This document shows positions 62,513-64,000 of a stretch of DNA of 64,000 nt, piece by piece; position 1 is the stretch's first letter, and every line of letters begins with the position of its first letter. The notes under the pieces are model-generated. The model did no database searches and was not told where the DNA came from. It saw nothing but the letters and a program-made list of their open reading frames with translations. The stretch comes from Flagellimonas allohymeniacidonis. Its GTDB lineage: Bacteria > Bacteroidota > Bacteroidia > Flavobacteriales > Flavobacteriaceae. The translations under genes were made by a program, and so were the position numbers. Location of the stretch: contig NZ_SGIU01000002.1 in the NCBI RefSeq assembly GCF_004296335.1, positions 509,882 to 573,881 on the forward strand, read 5' to 3'.

Positions 62513-63042
62513 CAGTCCCTAAGGTATAGGTCCACAAGACCTTCAGGGGTCTGTACATGGATTTCCTTCTTTTTGCGATCCACAGTTTTGATAATATCAT
62601 CCGAAATGGGAATCAAAAGTTGTTTGCCCTCTTTTTCCACTTCGAAAAGTTCTTGGGAAGTATGGTCGTTCACAGACTGGATTACCCCGATATTTCCGTG
62701 GACCACATCTATCATAGTAAAGCCGATGACCTCATGAAAATAGAATCTATCCCCTGATAAGGCTGGAAGTAAGTCAAGCGGCAGGTAAAGTTCCGCGCCA
62801 ATCAGTTTATCCGCGGAGGCTTCATCTTTTACTTCTTCAAAATCAATTCGGAGCAATGCAGATTTATGAAGGCGGCATTTATCAATAAAAAAAGGAATCA
62901 GATTGTTTCCAATTGAAACAAATACTGATTCCATATTCTCGTAAATCTCAGGCTCATCAGTGTCGAGCTTTACCAACACCTCACCCTTAAAACTATATTT
63001 TGAAACTACTTTGCCCAGGTAGAAACATTCTTCCTTGCGCAT
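62512..63042 (-). CDS. rimM: 16S rRNA processing protein RimM
   Basis: 176 residues with the RimM N-domain (GKVVSKYSFKGEVLVKLDTDEPEIYENMESVFV) and a PRC-barrel C-domain (FHEVIGFTMIDVVHGNIGVIQSV; LLIPISDDIIKTVDRKKKEIHVQTPEGLVDLY). It helps assemble the 30S head by binding S19. 10 bp after rpsP, the classical neighbour. Confidence 0.94.
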   Translation of the reverse strand: MRKEECFYLGKVVSKYSFKGEVLVKLDTDEPEIYENMESVFVSIGNNLIPFFIDKCRLHKSALLRIDFEEVKDEASADKLIGAELYLPLDLLPALSGDRFYFHEVIGFTMIDVVHGNIGVIQSVNDHTSQELFEVEKEGKQLLIPISDDIIKTVDRKKKEIHVQTPEGLVDLYLRD

Positions 63043-63052
63043 AGTGTCGTAT

Positions 63053-63649
63053 TTATTCTTCTTCAGCGGAAGCTTCCGTCGCAGGAGCCTCCTCTGCTGG
63101 GGCAGCTTCTTCCACAGCAGTTTCCTCGGTCGTTACTTCTGCTGTTTCTTCAGCTTCAGCGGTTGCTTCTGTAGCTTCCTCAACAGCCTCCTCCTCTACT
63201 TCTGGAAGTGCAGCTGCGGCACGCTTGTCACTGATTTCCTTTTCAGCTTCCAACGCTTTTGCTTTGGCATCTGCCTTGGCTTTGTCCAAACCGTCAACTT
63301 TTGCTTGGATGCCTTTTTCTTTGTCAGCCAACCATGTGCTGAACTTTTTTTCCACCTGCTCTTCGGTCAAAGCTCCTTTTCTTACTCCTCCCAACAAGTG
63401 GTGCTTGAGCATTACTCCTTTGTACGAAAGGATAGCTCTGGCGGTATCGGTAGGCTGTGCTCCGTTTTGCAACCATTTTACAGAACCATCCACATCAAGA
63501 TTGATAGTAGCTGGATTGGTATTGGGATTGTAGGTTCCCAACTTTTCCAAAAATTTCCCGTCTCTTTTTGATCTTGAATCGGCGGCAACAACCCAATAGA
63601 AAGGTTTACCTTTTTTACCGTGTCTTTGAAGTCTAATCTTTACTGGCAT
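63053..63649 (-). CDS. rpsP: 30S ribosomal protein S16 with long acidic tail
   Basis: 198 residues, over twice the ~85 of E. coli S16. Residues 1-85 are normal S16 (MPVKIRLQRHGKKGKPFYW, GTYNPNT, VKWLQNGAQPTDTARAIL). The extension has a basic/helical stretch (~86-145) and then a Glu/Ala/Thr-rich tail to the end. Long S16 tails are known in Bacteroidota; their function is open. First gene of rpsP-rimM-trmN6. Confidence 0.95.
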   Translation of the reverse strand: MPVKIRLQRHGKKGKPFYWVVAADSRSKRDGKFLEKLGTYNPNTNPATINLDVDGSVKWLQNGAQPTDTARAILSYKGVMLKHHLLGGVRKGALTEEQVEKKFSTWLADKEKGIQAKVDGLDKAKADAKAKALEAEKEISDKRAAAALPEVEEEAVEEATEATAEAEETAEVTTEETAVEEAAPAEEAPATEASAEEE

Positions 63650-63722
63650 ATCACATTAATTTGTAGGGTGCCCGACCCTGATTATTAATTCTTTCAGAAA
63701 ACGCTTTTGTTCAAAGCGGGTG

Positions 63723-63752
63723 CAAATATAATTCAATTCCATCAATACCCAA
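63723..63752 (-). promoter_or_regulatory. Promoter of rpsP-rimM-trmN6
   Basis: Minus strand: TTGG, 18 nt, TATATTTG (63723-63730, perfect -7 box). The leader to the rpsP ATG is about 70 nt and contains a short GGGTCGGGCACCC inverted element (around 63667-63679) that could serve ribosomal autoregulation. Confidence 0.7.
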
Positions 63753-63858
63753 TGTTTATGGCATTTTTTATTCGTTAATAAATCGTGACAACTCCTTTTT
63801 TTCAGAAAGTTGGTTTTGGGTATTTTTATCCATTACATTTTCTGATAGAAAACAACTC

Positions 63859-64000
63859 ATGTACCTAATCTTTGATACCGAAACCACCGGACTTCCCAAA
63901 CGCTGGGATGCTCCAATAACAGATACCGACAACTGGCCCAGATGTGTTCAGATTGCTTGGCAGCTGCATGATGATCTGGGTAATTTGGTGGAGCATCAAG
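63859..64000 (+). CDS. dnaE: DNA polymerase III alpha with N-terminal exonuclease (5' part)
   Basis: The first 47 codons read MYLIFDTETTGLPKRWDAP and continue to the right edge. FDTETTG is the ExoI motif of DEDD 3'-5' exonucleases (Asp and Glu metal ligands). In flavobacteria this N-terminus belongs to the replicative DnaE, which carries its own proofreading domain; a stand-alone DnaQ-like exonuclease is the alternative. The rest lies outside the window. Confidence 0.8.
   Translation, partial: MYLIFDTETTGLPKRWDAPITDTDNWPRCVQIAWQLHDDLGNLVEHQ

Noticed and set aside
63035..63571. 178-residue Phe/Ser/Cys-rich plus-strand frame over rpsP
   Set aside because: Composition is the antisense image of the Glu/Ala-rich S16 tail.
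1..64000. CRISPR arrays, transposons, prophage or integrative elements
   Set aside because: I saw no repeat-spacer series, transposase, integrase or attachment-like duplication; composition and codon use look uniform by eye.

Overview
The window looks like the chromosome of a marine-type flavobacterium (Bacteroidota, Flavobacteriaceae; the gene content resembles the Muricauda/Allomuricauda group, but that is an impression and not a search). Reasons: several promoters fit the Bacteroidota pattern TTTG-N18-TAnnTTTG, Shine-Dalgarno sequences are scarce, the replicative DnaE at the right edge starts with a 3'-5' exonuclease domain, ribosomal protein S16 has a long acidic tail, and DUF4407, LruC and four-gene hut modules are present. 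I see no insertion sequence, prophage, CRISPR array or rRNA.

Layout. 1-8.5 kb: housekeeping and hypothetical genes (a serine hydrolase cut by the left edge, a YD-like repeat lipoprotein, a membrane AraC regulator, tRNA-Leu, an M20 dipeptidase, a sulfide:quinone-reductase-like flavoprotein, a DUF4407 protein). 8.6-32 kb: a large minus-strand exopolysaccharide locus. It has dTDP-L-rhamnose synthesis (rfbBACD), UDP-glucuronate/UDP-xylose synthesis (ugd, UXS), several glycosyltransferases, an acyltransferase, an LruC lipoprotein, an O-antigen-ligase/polymerase-like protein, a flippase, a Wzc-like co-polymerase, a short TolC-like protein and an initiating sugar transferase fused to a receiver-like domain. 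32-39.6 kb: a signalling block of an H-NOX gas sensor, a 4-PAS histidine kinase, a FIST sensor, a second histidine kinase, an Hpt protein, a LytTR response regulator, a STAS protein and stand-alone receivers. 39.7-47.2 kb: mixed metabolism and repair (ruvC, hemW, DUF genes, nitroreductase). 47.2-53.1 kb: hutHIUG histidine degradation, followed by a candidate antisense-strand small RNA. 53.3-57.7 kb: a dinB-dnaE2-like mutagenesis pair. 57.8-64 kb: an FdhF/YdeP oxidoreductase, glutaryl-CoA dehydrogenase, trmN6-rimM-rpsP, and the start of the replicative dnaE.

The most interesting result is regulatory. Four transcription units (H-NOX operon, EPS export operon, LruC-ugd-glycosyltransferase operon, rhamnose operon) carry the same promoter layout: two direct repeats of TGTTGTRAA type (TTYACAACA in the direction of transcription) 20-21 bp apart. 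In all four cases exactly 28 bp separates the proximal repeat from a TAnnTTT-like -7 box. Paired 9-bp direct repeats two helical turns apart are the binding architecture of LytTR regulators, and a LytTR regulator is the only DNA-binding protein in the signalling block. I infer a circuit in which H-NOX (probably NO) and FIST inputs act through a kinase/Hpt phosphorelay on LytTR, which switches on polysaccharide synthesis and its own sensor operon. The initiating sugar transferase with its pseudo-receiver may add a post-translational level of control.
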